This document shows, piece by piece, positions 34,204 to 43,302 of a stretch of DNA of 64,000 bases; position 1 is the first letter of the stretch, and every line of letters starts with the position of its first letter. The notes under the pieces are model-generated. The model saw only the letters and a list, made by a program, of their open reading frames with translations, was not told where the DNA came from and searched no databases. This stretch comes from Polyangiaceae bacterium. Its GTDB lineage: Bacteria > Myxococcota_A > Polyangia > Polyangiales > Polyangiaceae. The position numbers and the translations under genes were made by a program. The stretch covers positions 62,001 through 126,000 of the forward strand of contig JAICQO010000006.1 of assembly GCA_025937835.1 (NCBI GenBank), given 5' to 3'.

Positions 34204-34395
34204 TTCGCCTGTCCTCGCATCGCGGCGCGAGCTCTAGCCGGGCTCCGAGTCTACCACGGGGCTCCGGGTTACCGGGGCCGGCCGAGCCGGAAAGCGGCTC
34301 GGGGCGCTTGTCTTACCGCGTTTTCGCCGCGTCCTCTAGCATGTGCAACCGGTCCCAGCCCGGGACAGGTGCAAATTCGAGGGGGCTCGGGGGGT

Positions 34396-36198
34396 TCAGC
34401 CCGAGTTCCCGAGCTCGGTGTCGGAAAAGCTCGTGAACTTGCGATGCAGGGCGGCGTAGGCGCCGCCTCGACGGAGCAGCTCGGCGTGCGCGCCGCGCTC
34501 GACGATCCGACCTCGATCGAGCACCACCACCTGATCGGCGTGGCGGATGGTGCTGAGCCGGTGCGCGACGAGGAAGCTCGTGCGACCCCGGAGCAGCCGC
34601 GCGAGCGCCGCCTGGATCCGCGCCTCGGTGATGCTGTCGAGCGAGCTCGTGGCCTCGTCCAGGATCAGGAGCCTTGGGTTCGCGAGCAGCGCGCGCGCGA
34701 AACAGATCAGCTGCCGTTGCCCGAGCGACAGCCCTGCTCCGCGCTCGCCGATTCGGGTCTCGAACCCGTCGGGCAGCTGCTCGATCAGATCGAGCACGTC
34801 GAGCTCTCGCGCGGCCGCTCGGATCTCGGCGTTGCTGGCCTCTGGGCGCCCGACGCGGATGTTCTCGAGCACGCTGCCCGAAAAAAGGAAGTTGTCCTGG
34901 GTGACGCAGGCAAGCTGCCGGTGCAAAGAAGCCGACGTCGCCCGCGACAGGTCGTGGCCGTCGATGCGGATCGTGCCCTCGCTCGGCAGGTAGAGCTTCG
35001 CGATCAGGTTCACGAGCGTGCTCTTTCCGCTGCCGGTCGCGCCGACCAGCGCCACGCTGCTCCCGGCGGGCACGACCAGGTCGATCTCGTGGAGCGCGCG
35101 CCGGCCGGGGGCGTACTCGAAGGCCACCCGGCTGAGCTCGACGCGGCCTTCGAGCGGCGGCAGGTCCACGGCGTCGGGGGCGTCTTTCCAGTCGGGCTCG
35201 GCGTCGAGCAGCCGGAACACGCGCTCGGCGCCGGCCATGGCCGTGAGCGCTTGATTGTACTGGTTCGCGATCGGGACGATCGCGGCGAAGAACGCGTTCG
35301 ACAAGAACAAAAACTGAATCAGCGCTTCGAGCTTCACCTCGTGCGAGAGCGCCTGGTAGCCGCCGACCACCAGCAAGATCGACAGGAACAGCTGCCCGTT
35401 GAACTCCAGCAGCGGCTGGAACACCGCCGACTTCTGGGCGGCGTCCATGTTCACCTTGGAGTGATCGTAGATCAGCTGACCGAACAGCCCCCCGTTCACG
35501 TCCTGGCGCACGAAACCCTGGATCTCGCGGATGCCCGTGACCGACTCGGCGAGCGTGGCCGTGACGCGGCTGAAGCTCTCTTGTTGCGCCCGGTAGGCCT
35601 GGCTCAGTTTTCGCCGGAAGTAGCGCAGCATCGCCCACAAGAGCGGCGCCATCAGCAGCACCACCAGGCACAGCTTCCAGTCGTAGTAGAGCATCAACGC
35701 CGCGCAGACCAGCATGTTTCCGGCTTGCACGGTGGAGATGAAGGCCACGTCCTGAACGCCGACGCGAACCACGTCTACGTCGGCGGTGATGCGGCCGATC
35801 AGGCGCCCGACCTGCGTGCGGCGAAAGAAGCTGACCGGCATGCCGAGCAGCTTCCGGTAAACGTCGAGGCGCAGATCGTGGACGACGCGCTCGCCGAGCT
35901 CGAGCGCGAGACGCATCCGGTGCACGTAACAGAACTCGGTGAAGCCGGCGAACGCGAGGAACGCGAGCACCGACAGCAGCGTGCGCTCGGCGTCGCCCGC
36001 GGCGATCGGACCGCTGATCACGTGGGCCGCCGCCCAGGTGACGATCGGGATCTGAATCGAGCGCAGCAGTACGAGCAGCATCAGCGCGTTGCGCAGCCGG
36101 CGGTGGCGATCGCTGTGCCGGAACAGGCGCAGGATGATCCCCAGATCGAGCGGCCGCTGCTGCTCGGGTCGCTCGGAGCGGACGCCGTCCCGGCTCAC
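34396..36198 (-). CDS. ABC exporter half-transporter (consensus-ATPase partner)
   Basis: A 600-aa type IV ABC exporter subunit: six-helix membrane domain (residues about 30-320), then a nucleotide-binding domain. Walker A is ALVGATGSGKSTL, the Q-loop VTQDNFLFSGSV, Walker B LLILDEATSSLD and the H-loop FLVAHRLST. These are intact, but the signature is GLSLGQRQ, with Leu for the first Gly of LSGGQ. The GTG start overlaps the upstream gene's TGA (GTGA), so the two subunits are coupled and probably form a heterodimer. Substrate unknown; lipid or drug-type export is typical. Confidence 0.92.
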   Translation of the reverse strand: MSRDGVRSERPEQQRPLDLGIILRLFRHSDRHRRLRNALMLLVLLRSIQIPIVTWAAAHVISGPIAAGDAERTLLSVLAFLAFAGFTEFCYVHRMRLALELGERVVHDLRLDVYRKLLGMPVSFFRRTQVGRLIGRITADVDVVRVGVQDVAFISTVQAGNMLVCAALMLYYDWKLCLVVLLMAPLLWAMLRYFRRKLSQAYRAQQESFSRVTATLAESVTGIREIQGFVRQDVNGGLFGQLIYDHSKVNMDAAQKSAVFQPLLEFNGQLFLSILLVVGGYQALSHEVKLEALIQFLFLSNAFFAAIVPIANQYNQALTAMAGAERVFRLLDAEPDWKDAPDAVDLPPLEGRVELSRVAFEYAPGRRALHEIDLVVPAGSSVALVGATGSGKSTLVNLIAKLYLPSEGTIRIDGHDLSRATSASLHRQLACVTQDNFLFSGSVLENIRVGRPEASNAEIRAAARELDVLDLIEQLPDGFETRIGERGAGLSLGQRQLICFARALLANPRLLILDEATSSLDSITEARIQAALARLLRGRTSFLVAHRLSTIRHADQVVVLDRGRIVERGAHAELLRRGGAYAALHRKFTSFSDTELGNSG

Positions 36199-38060
36199 GT
36201 GGCGGCGCCCCCTGCGCCGACGTACTCGAGGCGCGCGCTGTCGGCGGCCTGCAGCGTCGCCGCCTCGAAATAGGCGCCCTTTTTCAGCATCAGCTCGGCG
36301 TGGCTGCCGCGCTCGACGATCCGCCCGCGGTCGAGCACCAAGATCAGATCGGCGCTCCGCAGCGACGACAGCCGACTGCCGACCAGGAACGTGGTGCGGC
36401 CGCGCGTCGCGCGCTCGATGGCGCGCAGCACCTCGTGCTCGGTCTCCGCGTCTTGCGCTGCGGTCGGCTCGTCGAGCAACAGCAGCGGCGGCTCGAGCAA
36501 CAGCGCGCGGGCGAGAGCCAGCCTCTGGCGCTGCCCGCCCGAGAGGTTCACGGCGCCCTCTTCGAGCACCGTGTCGTACCCCTGCTCGAGGCCGACGATG
36601 AACTCGTGCGCGCCGGCGACGCGCGCCGCACGCTCGACGGCCTCGCGGGTCGCCTCGGGGTGACCGAACGCGATGTTCGCGGCGATCGTGCTCTTGAACA
36701 GCAGGCTCTCCTGGAACACCACGCCGATCTGCCGCCGCAGCTCGTCGAGCTCGAGCGCGCGCACGTCGTGGCCGTCGAGCGAGACAGACCCGGCTTTCAC
36801 GTCGTAAAAGCGCGGGATCAAGGCCATCAGCGTGGTCTTGCCGGAGCCGGTCGGGCCGAAGATGCCGACGCGCTGCCCGGGCGCTACCTCGAAGTCGAGG
36901 TCGTGGAGCACGTCGTCGCCGCCGTAACCGAAGCTCACGTGCTCGAAGCGCACGGCGCCCCGCGCGCGTCCGAGCGTTTCGGGCCGTTCGGGGCTCTGAA
37001 CCTCGATCGGCGCGTCCAACACCTCGAACACGCGGCGCGCCGAAGCCAGGCTCTGCTGCAGCGTATTGGCGATGCCGGCCGTGCTCTGCACCTGGCCGGA
37101 GAACTGCTGGAGCAAGCCCGCAAACACGATCAAATCGCCGAGGCTCAGGGCGTGCGACGCGACCAGGTAGCCGCCGTAGGCGAGCAGCAGCGCGGTATCG
37201 AGCTGGGTCACGAGGCTGAGCGCGGGGGTGAAGCGGCTGACGCTCTTGAAGATCGAGCGCTGCTGCTCGAGCAGGCGTGAGTTCTTGTGCGCGAAACGCT
37301 CGAGCTCGAACTGCTCCCGGCCGAACACCTTGGTGACCTGGATGCCGTGCATGCCCTCCGACATGGCGAGCACCAGGTCGTCGGTGAGCTCGCGGCTCTT
37401 CTGGTACTCGGGCCGCGTGCGCCGTGAGAAGCGCGTCGTCATCAGCCAGATCAGCGGCATCAGCGACAGACACGCAAGGCTCAGCCCCACGTGCGCGCGC
37501 AGCATGTAAACCAGGTACACGCTGAGCGACAGGCACATGATCGCGCCTTGCAGGAGCACGCCATCGACGAAGGCGCGCACGTTCTGTACGTCGCCCGTCA
37601 CGCGATTGATGATCGAGCCGCTGGCGTTCTCGTCGTAGAAGCGGAAGCTCAAGCGCTGCAGCTTGTCGAACACGCGCGTGCGGAGCTCCGGCACGAGCCG
37701 GAGGTGCATCAGCTTGCCGACCTCGATCGAGTAGCGATACACGAGCACGGCTCGCAGCGCGGCCATCCCGAGCACCAGACCACCGACGCCGGCCAGCACG
37801 CCGAGCACGCTCCATCCGGGCGGCGGCGCGAGCCCGAACGGCCAGCGCGGAGCGGGCGCGCCCGGGTCGAGCGCGTGCCGCGTGACGTCGATTGCGAGCC
37901 CCGACAGGCCGAGCCCCGACAGACCGAGCGCCAGCAACAGCACCTGAAAGCCGAACACCGCCGCGCACTCGCGCCGGTACTGAAAGCTCAATCCGAACAA
38001 GCGCTCGAGCAGCCGTGAGCCGTCGTGCTGGTGTTCGGCGGGTCGCAGGGTACCGGGCAT
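36195..38060 (-). CDS. ABC exporter half-transporter (degenerate-site partner)
   Basis: A 621-aa partner subunit. Walker A is GIFGPTGSGKTTL, the Q-loop VVFQESLLFKST, the signature a perfect NLSGGQRQR and Walker B LLLLDEPTAAQD. The H-loop reads FLVGSRLSSL, so the switch His is replaced by Ser. Combined with the partner's altered signature, one composite ATP site should be catalytically poor, as in asymmetric heterodimeric exporters (LmrCD, TM287/288, TmrAB type). The ATG at 38060 was chosen; the open frame extends about 200 bases further without family resemblance. Confidence 0.9.
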   Translation of the reverse strand: MPGTLRPAEHQHDGSRLLERLFGLSFQYRRECAAVFGFQVLLLALGLSGLGLSGLAIDVTRHALDPGAPAPRWPFGLAPPPGWSVLGVLAGVGGLVLGMAALRAVLVYRYSIEVGKLMHLRLVPELRTRVFDKLQRLSFRFYDENASGSIINRVTGDVQNVRAFVDGVLLQGAIMCLSLSVYLVYMLRAHVGLSLACLSLMPLIWLMTTRFSRRTRPEYQKSRELTDDLVLAMSEGMHGIQVTKVFGREQFELERFAHKNSRLLEQQRSIFKSVSRFTPALSLVTQLDTALLLAYGGYLVASHALSLGDLIVFAGLLQQFSGQVQSTAGIANTLQQSLASARRVFEVLDAPIEVQSPERPETLGRARGAVRFEHVSFGYGGDDVLHDLDFEVAPGQRVGIFGPTGSGKTTLMALIPRFYDVKAGSVSLDGHDVRALELDELRRQIGVVFQESLLFKSTIAANIAFGHPEATREAVERAARVAGAHEFIVGLEQGYDTVLEEGAVNLSGGQRQRLALARALLLEPPLLLLDEPTAAQDAETEHEVLRAIERATRGRTTFLVGSRLSSLRSADLILVLDRGRIVERGSHAELMLKKGAYFEAATLQAADSARLEYVGAGGAAT

Positions 38061-38293
38061 TTCGAATTCGAACCCGCCCGGCCCGCGAAACCACGGACTT
38101 TTTTCGCCGAAGCGGAAGCGGCGGCCAGCTTGGCACATCCCGGCCTGGCGTTCACGACGCCATTTTCCGGGCTGGCGGACGACACTCGGGTGCCCGAGAA
38201 TCCTGCCGAGACGGCCCCCGAGCGTCACCCCTATAGGTGATAACGCTTCCGGTCCTGCCAAGACCGCGGACTCGACGCTAGGATGCGCCGGTC

Positions 38294-39286
38294 ATGCGCG
38301 TCTTGTTCGTCGGTGGCACCGGGATCATCAGCTCGGCCTGTGCGCGGACCGCGCTCGAGCAGGGCATCGACCTCTACCTGCTCCACCGCGGCAAGACCAC
38401 GCGCCGCGAGGCTCCGCCCGGCGCGCAGCTGATCCAGGCCGACATCGGCGATCGCCGGAGCGTGGAGCGCGCGCTCGGAGATCTGACCTTCGACGCGGTG
38501 GCGAACTTCGTGGCGTTCACCCCCGACCAGGTCGAGCGCGACGTCGCGCTGTTCCAAAACCGCGCCCTGCAATACCTGTTCGTGAGCTCGGCCTCGGCCT
38601 ACCACACGCCCCCGCGCCGGCTGCCGATCACCGAGTCCACGCCGCTCTACAACCCGTACTGGCAGTATTCGCGCAACAAGATCGCCTGCGAGGAGCTCTT
38701 GCTCCGCGCCTATCGCGAGCACGAGTTTCCGATCACCATCGTGCGCCCCTCGCACACCTACGATCCGACGTTGCTGCCGATGCACGGCGGCTGGACGGTG
38801 GTCGAGCGCATGCGCCGCGGAAAGCCCGTGATCGTCCACGGCGACGGCACCTCGCTCTGGACCCTGACGCACCACGAGGATTTCGCGCGCGGCTTCGTCG
38901 GCCTGCTCGGCAACGACGGCGCGCTCGGCGAGGCCGTACACATCACCTCCGACGAACACCTCACCTGGAACCAGATCTACGAAGCCGTGGGGCACGCCGC
39001 CGGCGTGGAGCCGAAGCTCTTGCACCTGCCGTCGGAGGTGATCGCCGCTTACGATCCCGACTTCGGCGCCAGCTTGCTCGGGGACAAGGCGCACAGCATG
39101 GTCTTCGACAACACCAAAATCCGCCGGCTCGTCCCGGGGTTTCGCGCGCAGATCCCGTTCTCGGAGGGCGTTCGCCAGATCATCGCTTGGTACGACGCCG
39201 CCTCCGAGCGCCGCGTGTTCGATCCCAACGTGGACCGGCTGTTCGACGAGCTCGTGGAAGCGCGCCGCCGAGCGATGCCGGAGTAG
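38294..39286 (+). CDS. NAD-dependent epimerase/dehydratase (extended SDR)
   Basis: A 330-aa SDR-fold protein. The Rossmann Gly motif is VLFVGGTGIISSA, the active-site Ser region FVSSASAYHTPP, and Tyr/Lys sit in YSRNKIACEEL (YxxxK). THHEDFARGFVGLL and WNQIYEAVGHAAG are typical of the NDP-sugar/isoflavone-reductase-like branch. It is divergent from the ABC exporter operon across about 230 bases. Substrate unknown. It converges on the TonB receptor gene with 5 bases between. Confidence 0.9.
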   Translation: MRVLFVGGTGIISSACARTALEQGIDLYLLHRGKTTRREAPPGAQLIQADIGDRRSVERALGDLTFDAVANFVAFTPDQVERDVALFQNRALQYLFVSSASAYHTPPRRLPITESTPLYNPYWQYSRNKIACEELLLRAYREHEFPITIVRPSHTYDPTLLPMHGGWTVVERMRRGKPVIVHGDGTSLWTLTHHEDFARGFVGLLGNDGALGEAVHITSDEHLTWNQIYEAVGHAAGVEPKLLHLPSEVIAAYDPDFGASLLGDKAHSMVFDNTKIRRLVPGFRAQIPFSEGVRQIIAWYDAASERRVFDPNVDRLFDELVEARRRAMPE

Positions 39287-39291
39287 ACGGC

Positions 39292-41589
39292 TCAGAACCC
39301 CGCTTCGATGCCCAGGCTCGGCAAGACCACGGGGCCCGCCGAGCGCTCGACGCACACCTCGCCGCAGTCGAGGCGGACGATCTCGCGCGTGGCGGTCGCG
39401 TTCAAGGCTTCGGCGACCACGCTCAGGTACGAGCTCTGTCCGAGCTGAAAGCGCTTCTCGGCGCGGACGTCGGCGCGGAAATAGGAGCGGCCGCGACGGC
39501 GATCGGTGAAGTGCGGCGAGCCCTCGAGGTTCAGCTCGGGCACGCCCGAGTAGTACACGCCGCGCACGCCGCCGCGGAACCCCCTGCCGAAGTCGTAGCT
39601 CAGCGCGGCCTGGAGCACGTGGGGGCGATCGAAGCCGGACACCGTCTTCTTGCCGCCGAGCGATTGCTCGGAGCGCGACAGCGTGTACGAGACGAAGCCG
39701 CCCAGGCGGCGCGTGAGCGGCCGGCGCAGCTCGAGCTCGAGGCCGGCTGCCGACACCGTGGAACGCCGGTCGAGCACGGTGCGATCGATCGTGAAATCGC
39801 GCGCGCCGCCGATCGGGTCGAGCGCCTTGAAATAGGCGGCGCGGAATACACCGAGCGAAGCCTGGATCTCTTCGGGCAGCTTGGTGCGCACGGTGGCGCT
39901 CCAGAGCAGCGCGTGCTGCAAGCCGCCCGCCAGATCCGCCACCTGCGCGCCCGGCACCTGGGCTGCGAAGTTCGGTCGCTGGTGCAAGAGGCCGATCGAT
40001 TGTTCGACCCTCCATTTCTTGGTGAGCTCGAAGGACGCGGCGAGTCGAGGGTCGACGCCGTAGGCGGTGATGCCCTGCGAACGGTAGACGTCGAAGCGCA
40101 CCCCCGGGGAGACCAAGATCCGGCGCGTCGCGGCGATCTCAGCGCCGACGTATGCGCCCGTCACGGCCTCGGTCCGCTCCGGGAACAGCGCGGAGTAGTC
40201 CGGGTAGCTGAGGAGCAGCGGGTTGGTCTCGAGCCCGTAGCGGTCGATGCGCGCGTCGGCGCCCGCGCGCAGCAACACCGCGTCGGACACGCGGCTCGAG
40301 AGCTCGACGCGCAACCGCAAGGCGCGATCGAGGACGACGCTCGAATCCTCCACCGCACCGCCGGCCCGGTCGTAGCTGCCGGTCAGCCCGATGCGCAGGT
40401 TGCTCTGACGCGGGAGCTCGTGATCCCAGCGCAGGTCCAGCCGGTGAAACTCCACCTCCCCGCCGCTGGTTTCGGCGTCGGTCGGGGGTTTGAAAAAGTC
40501 GTAGGCGCCGAAGCTCAGCACGCTTGCGGTGTCGCGCGGCCCGAGCGCGTAGCTGACCTCACCCTGGTAGTCCCAATAGTCGAGCTTGGCGTCGCTCAGC
40601 GCCGACAACACCAGGCCCGCGTACGAGTAGCGGCCCCCGACGCGCGCGCCGGTCTTCGAGCACGCCGAGCGCCCGTTGCACTCGGGGTCGAGCGGCGACT
40701 CGATCAGCGCGCCCGCGTCGATCGCGCGCAGCGTGGCCTGCCCGGTGCGGCGTCCGCGGAACGGGCGGCGCTTCACCGCCACGACCGGCCCGGCGAAGCG
40801 CCCGTATTGGACGGGAGCCGCGCCGGGGTAAAACTCGACCTCGTCGATCAGCTCCGGGTGCAGCACCGACGGCCCGAAGAACGCGTGATAGAGCACCGGG
40901 ATGTCGACGCCGTCGACGAAGAACCCGACGTTCGCCGGCGGCGCGCCGCGGATGAAGAAGGCCGGCAGCCCGGAGACGATCGGCACGACGCCCGGCTGAG
41001 CCTCGATCGCCCGCAGCGGATCACCGAAGCTCCCGGGTAGCTCGCGCGCTTCCTCGCGCGTCACCGTCACCGAGCCCGGGGCGGGTCGCTCACCCTCGAT
41101 CAAGATCCCGACCGCGGCCGGCGGCGGCGAAGGCGTCCCTGCCCGAGCGGGTCTTCCGGGCCGCGAGCTGGGCTCGGCCGGCGGCGGGGGCGGCGCGGCG
41201 GCCTCGGGCGGCGTGAAGCGGATCGTGTAGCGGATGCGCGCGGCGACGTTCTTGCCGCGCCGAGAAGCGGGCCGGAAGCGCCAGCTCTGGACCGCGACCA
41301 GCGCAGCGGCCGAAAATTTCGAGTCTCCGTCGATCGCACGGGCCGAACGCACCGCGCCCTGGTCGTCGAGGGTAAGCTCGAGTGTCACACTCGCGCTACC
41401 GCTCTCTCCCTCGGGATACTCGATGGGGGTTGCGATCGGGCTCGGAGCAATCAGAACGTCTTCTTCAACGCGATCGTCAGCAGCGGGCGCCGGCTCTTGG
41501 GCGCCGACCCTGGCCGTTGCCAGGCAGCTGACCATCCCCACGCTACAGAGCACACGCCGCGACAGCACCTGAACGTCGATCCTTACCAT
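39292..41589 (-). CDS. TonB-dependent receptor with N-terminal TonB-C-like domain
   Basis: A 765-aa outer-membrane protein. A signal peptide (VLCSVGMVSCLATARVGAQE) is followed by a TonB C-terminal-like domain (about 55-130: SASVTLELTLDDQGAVRSAR, AVQSWRFRPASRRGKNVAAR). A Pro-rich linker leads to the plug (FGDPLRAIEAQPGVVPIVSG, FFIRGAPPANVGFFVDGVDI) and a beta-barrel ending in LPSLGIEAGF, with a terminal Phe. This TonB-C/plug/barrel fusion is found in several myxobacterial receptors. The ligand is unknown. Its ATG overlaps base-for-base with the start of the divergent lipoprotein gene. Confidence 0.88.
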   Translation of the reverse strand: MVRIDVQVLSRRVLCSVGMVSCLATARVGAQEPAPAADDRVEEDVLIAPSPIATPIEYPEGESGSASVTLELTLDDQGAVRSARAIDGDSKFSAAALVAVQSWRFRPASRRGKNVAARIRYTIRFTPPEAAAPPPPPAEPSSRPGRPARAGTPSPPPAAVGILIEGERPAPGSVTVTREEARELPGSFGDPLRAIEAQPGVVPIVSGLPAFFIRGAPPANVGFFVDGVDIPVLYHAFFGPSVLHPELIDEVEFYPGAAPVQYGRFAGPVVAVKRRPFRGRRTGQATLRAIDAGALIESPLDPECNGRSACSKTGARVGGRYSYAGLVLSALSDAKLDYWDYQGEVSYALGPRDTASVLSFGAYDFFKPPTDAETSGGEVEFHRLDLRWDHELPRQSNLRIGLTGSYDRAGGAVEDSSVVLDRALRLRVELSSRVSDAVLLRAGADARIDRYGLETNPLLLSYPDYSALFPERTEAVTGAYVGAEIAATRRILVSPGVRFDVYRSQGITAYGVDPRLAASFELTKKWRVEQSIGLLHQRPNFAAQVPGAQVADLAGGLQHALLWSATVRTKLPEEIQASLGVFRAAYFKALDPIGGARDFTIDRTVLDRRSTVSAAGLELELRRPLTRRLGGFVSYTLSRSEQSLGGKKTVSGFDRPHVLQAALSYDFGRGFRGGVRGVYYSGVPELNLEGSPHFTDRRRGRSYFRADVRAEKRFQLGQSSYLSVVAEALNATATREIVRLDCGEVCVERSAGPVVLPSLGIEAGF

Positions 41590-43282
41590 GAACCACGCGC
41601 GCGGTTCGGCGATCATCGTCCCTGCCCTTCTCGGCCTCTCCTGTCTCGCGGCAGGCTGTGACCTCGTGCAGGGCTTTCAGGACGCGGGGGACGCGCTATT
41701 TCCCGAGGAGCGGACGCACCTCAACGCGCCGGGGCTCAGGCTCGTCAGCGGAAACTACCGCGACCTGCGGTTCGCCAGCGGCGACGACCTGTACCTGCTC
41801 GCGCGCAACCCGGACGCGGAGGATCGCAACCTGTACGCGATGCAGTACAGCAAGCCGCGGCCGTGCGCGATCCCGCGGGTCGAGTGGTTCGCGACGGCAC
41901 ACCTTTCGGGCCTTTCGCCCGCGGCGGTGGCCTACCTCGAGGAGCCTGGGGCGTTCAAAGGCACGATCCGCTTCGCCGACACCGACTGCACGCTCTACCC
42001 ACAGACAGTCGAGGAGGGGCAGGTCATCGACGGTACTCCCGAGGGTTTCGTGATTTTCCACGGCACGACGCTGGCGATCGCGCGACCGAGCGCCAATGCC
42101 GGGCAAAACGCGGAGCGAGTGCTGCGCGACGACGTCGAGGGTGTCGGCGCGCGCGTGTTCGCCGGGCACCACCTCGGCTACTCCTCGGGCCGCTTGATCG
42201 TGTTCAGCCCGGAGTGGCGCGAGCTCGGGACCTTCGGCAACGGTGTGTTGCGCGGCGGCCGCGTCGGGGCGAGCCTCTATTTCGAGGACAGCAGCGGCGT
42301 TCACCGGCTCGCGCCCGACGGCACCACGGTCAAGGACACGGTCTTGGGCGACGGCGCCTGCGAGCTCGCGGCCCTGGAGGATCAGTGGGTGGCCTACTAC
42401 TCCCCGTGCGCCGAGCGGCGGCTGGTGCTCTATCACGCTCCGACCGAGGAGAAAGCGCGGCTCGACCTGGCGGCGCATCCGGCCGAAGTTCGAGTCCGCC
42501 CAGCGCTCGGCAGCCCGGGGACGAATCCGGCGACGCAGCCGTTCTGGATCTTCTATCTCCGGGACACGGACGTCGCGACCGGGCTCGGCACGCTGGTGAT
42601 GCGCGCACCCGACGGCACCGAGCATGAGCTCGGAGAGCAAGCGACGCTCGACCGGCTCGAGTGGATCGAGACCCCCGACGAGAAGTACGGCTACGCGATC
42701 GTCGACGCCAGCGGCGACACCGGCAGCTACCGCTACTTCACGGCCGCGGGCGAGACCTTGGACCTCGCGACCGGCGCCGTCCGCTACGGTCCGCGCCTGG
42801 TCGTCGATTTCGACGGCTCGGTCGGTCGCCTCGCCGCCGTCGCGAAAGACCAGCTGAGCGTGATCGCCGAGCGCGTCCCGGTCTGGGGCTCCGAGTACCG
42901 GGATCGGAAGGACCGCTGGGCCGCGGTCTTCCACGATTTCGACGGCAAGAGCGGCAAGCTTTCGATCCTCGACGGCGGGATCGACGCGGCCGCACAGGCC
43001 TACACCGCCCGGGGTGTACCCGACTTCCCGCTGAAGACGATCGCGCCGAGCGTCGGCTACTACCGCACGGCCTTCCTCGACTTCGTCTTGCCGGGTGTGA
43101 TCTACATCGCCAACCACGACCCCGAGCTCGACGTCGGCCTGCTGGAGTATCGAAACCTGGAGCTCGGCTTCACCGCGCAGATCTCCGAGGGCGTCGCTGA
43201 TTTCGTGGTGACGGCCGACGACGTGCTCTACACGGTGCCGCACGGCAACGCCGCGGGCATCTGGTTGCTACAGGCGAAGTAG
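41588..43282 (+). CDS. Large propeller-like lipoprotein of unknown function
   Basis: A 564-aa lipoprotein (MNHARGSAIIVPALLGLSCL then AAGC lipobox). The mature part has recurring short beta units with Asp/Gly turns (LRFASGDDLYLLARNPD, GRLIVFSPEWRELG, GVHRLAPDGTTV, ATDGTE-type strands), suggesting a beta-propeller. It is divergent from the TonB-dependent receptor, and the two start codons interlock at CATG. A surface partner of that receptor is an attractive inference from context. No family recognised. Confidence 0.75.
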   Translation: MNHARGSAIIVPALLGLSCLAAGCDLVQGFQDAGDALFPEERTHLNAPGLRLVSGNYRDLRFASGDDLYLLARNPDAEDRNLYAMQYSKPRPCAIPRVEWFATAHLSGLSPAAVAYLEEPGAFKGTIRFADTDCTLYPQTVEEGQVIDGTPEGFVIFHGTTLAIARPSANAGQNAERVLRDDVEGVGARVFAGHHLGYSSGRLIVFSPEWRELGTFGNGVLRGGRVGASLYFEDSSGVHRLAPDGTTVKDTVLGDGACELAALEDQWVAYYSPCAERRLVLYHAPTEEKARLDLAAHPAEVRVRPALGSPGTNPATQPFWIFYLRDTDVATGLGTLVMRAPDGTEHELGEQATLDRLEWIETPDEKYGYAIVDASGDTGSYRYFTAAGETLDLATGAVRYGPRLVVDFDGSVGRLAAVAKDQLSVIAERVPVWGSEYRDRKDRWAAVFHDFDGKSGKLSILDGGIDAAAQAYTARGVPDFPLKTIAPSVGYYRTAFLDFVLPGVIYIANHDPELDVGLLEYRNLELGFTAQISEGVADFVVTADDVLYTVPHGNAAGIWLLQAK

Positions 43283-43302
43283 CCGAGACCCGCGACGCTG
43301 CC

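Noticed and set aside
34282-34302. Hairpin ccgagcc/ggctcgg between the ABC exporter and the ROK regulator
   Set aside because: Only a 7-bp stem with no T-run on either strand; not convincing as a terminator.
33022-36273. 1083-aa open frame on the plus strand
   Set aside because: It is antisense to the ROK regulator and an ABC exporter gene; its translation is Arg/His/Glu-rich without motifs, the usual shadow in GC-rich DNA.
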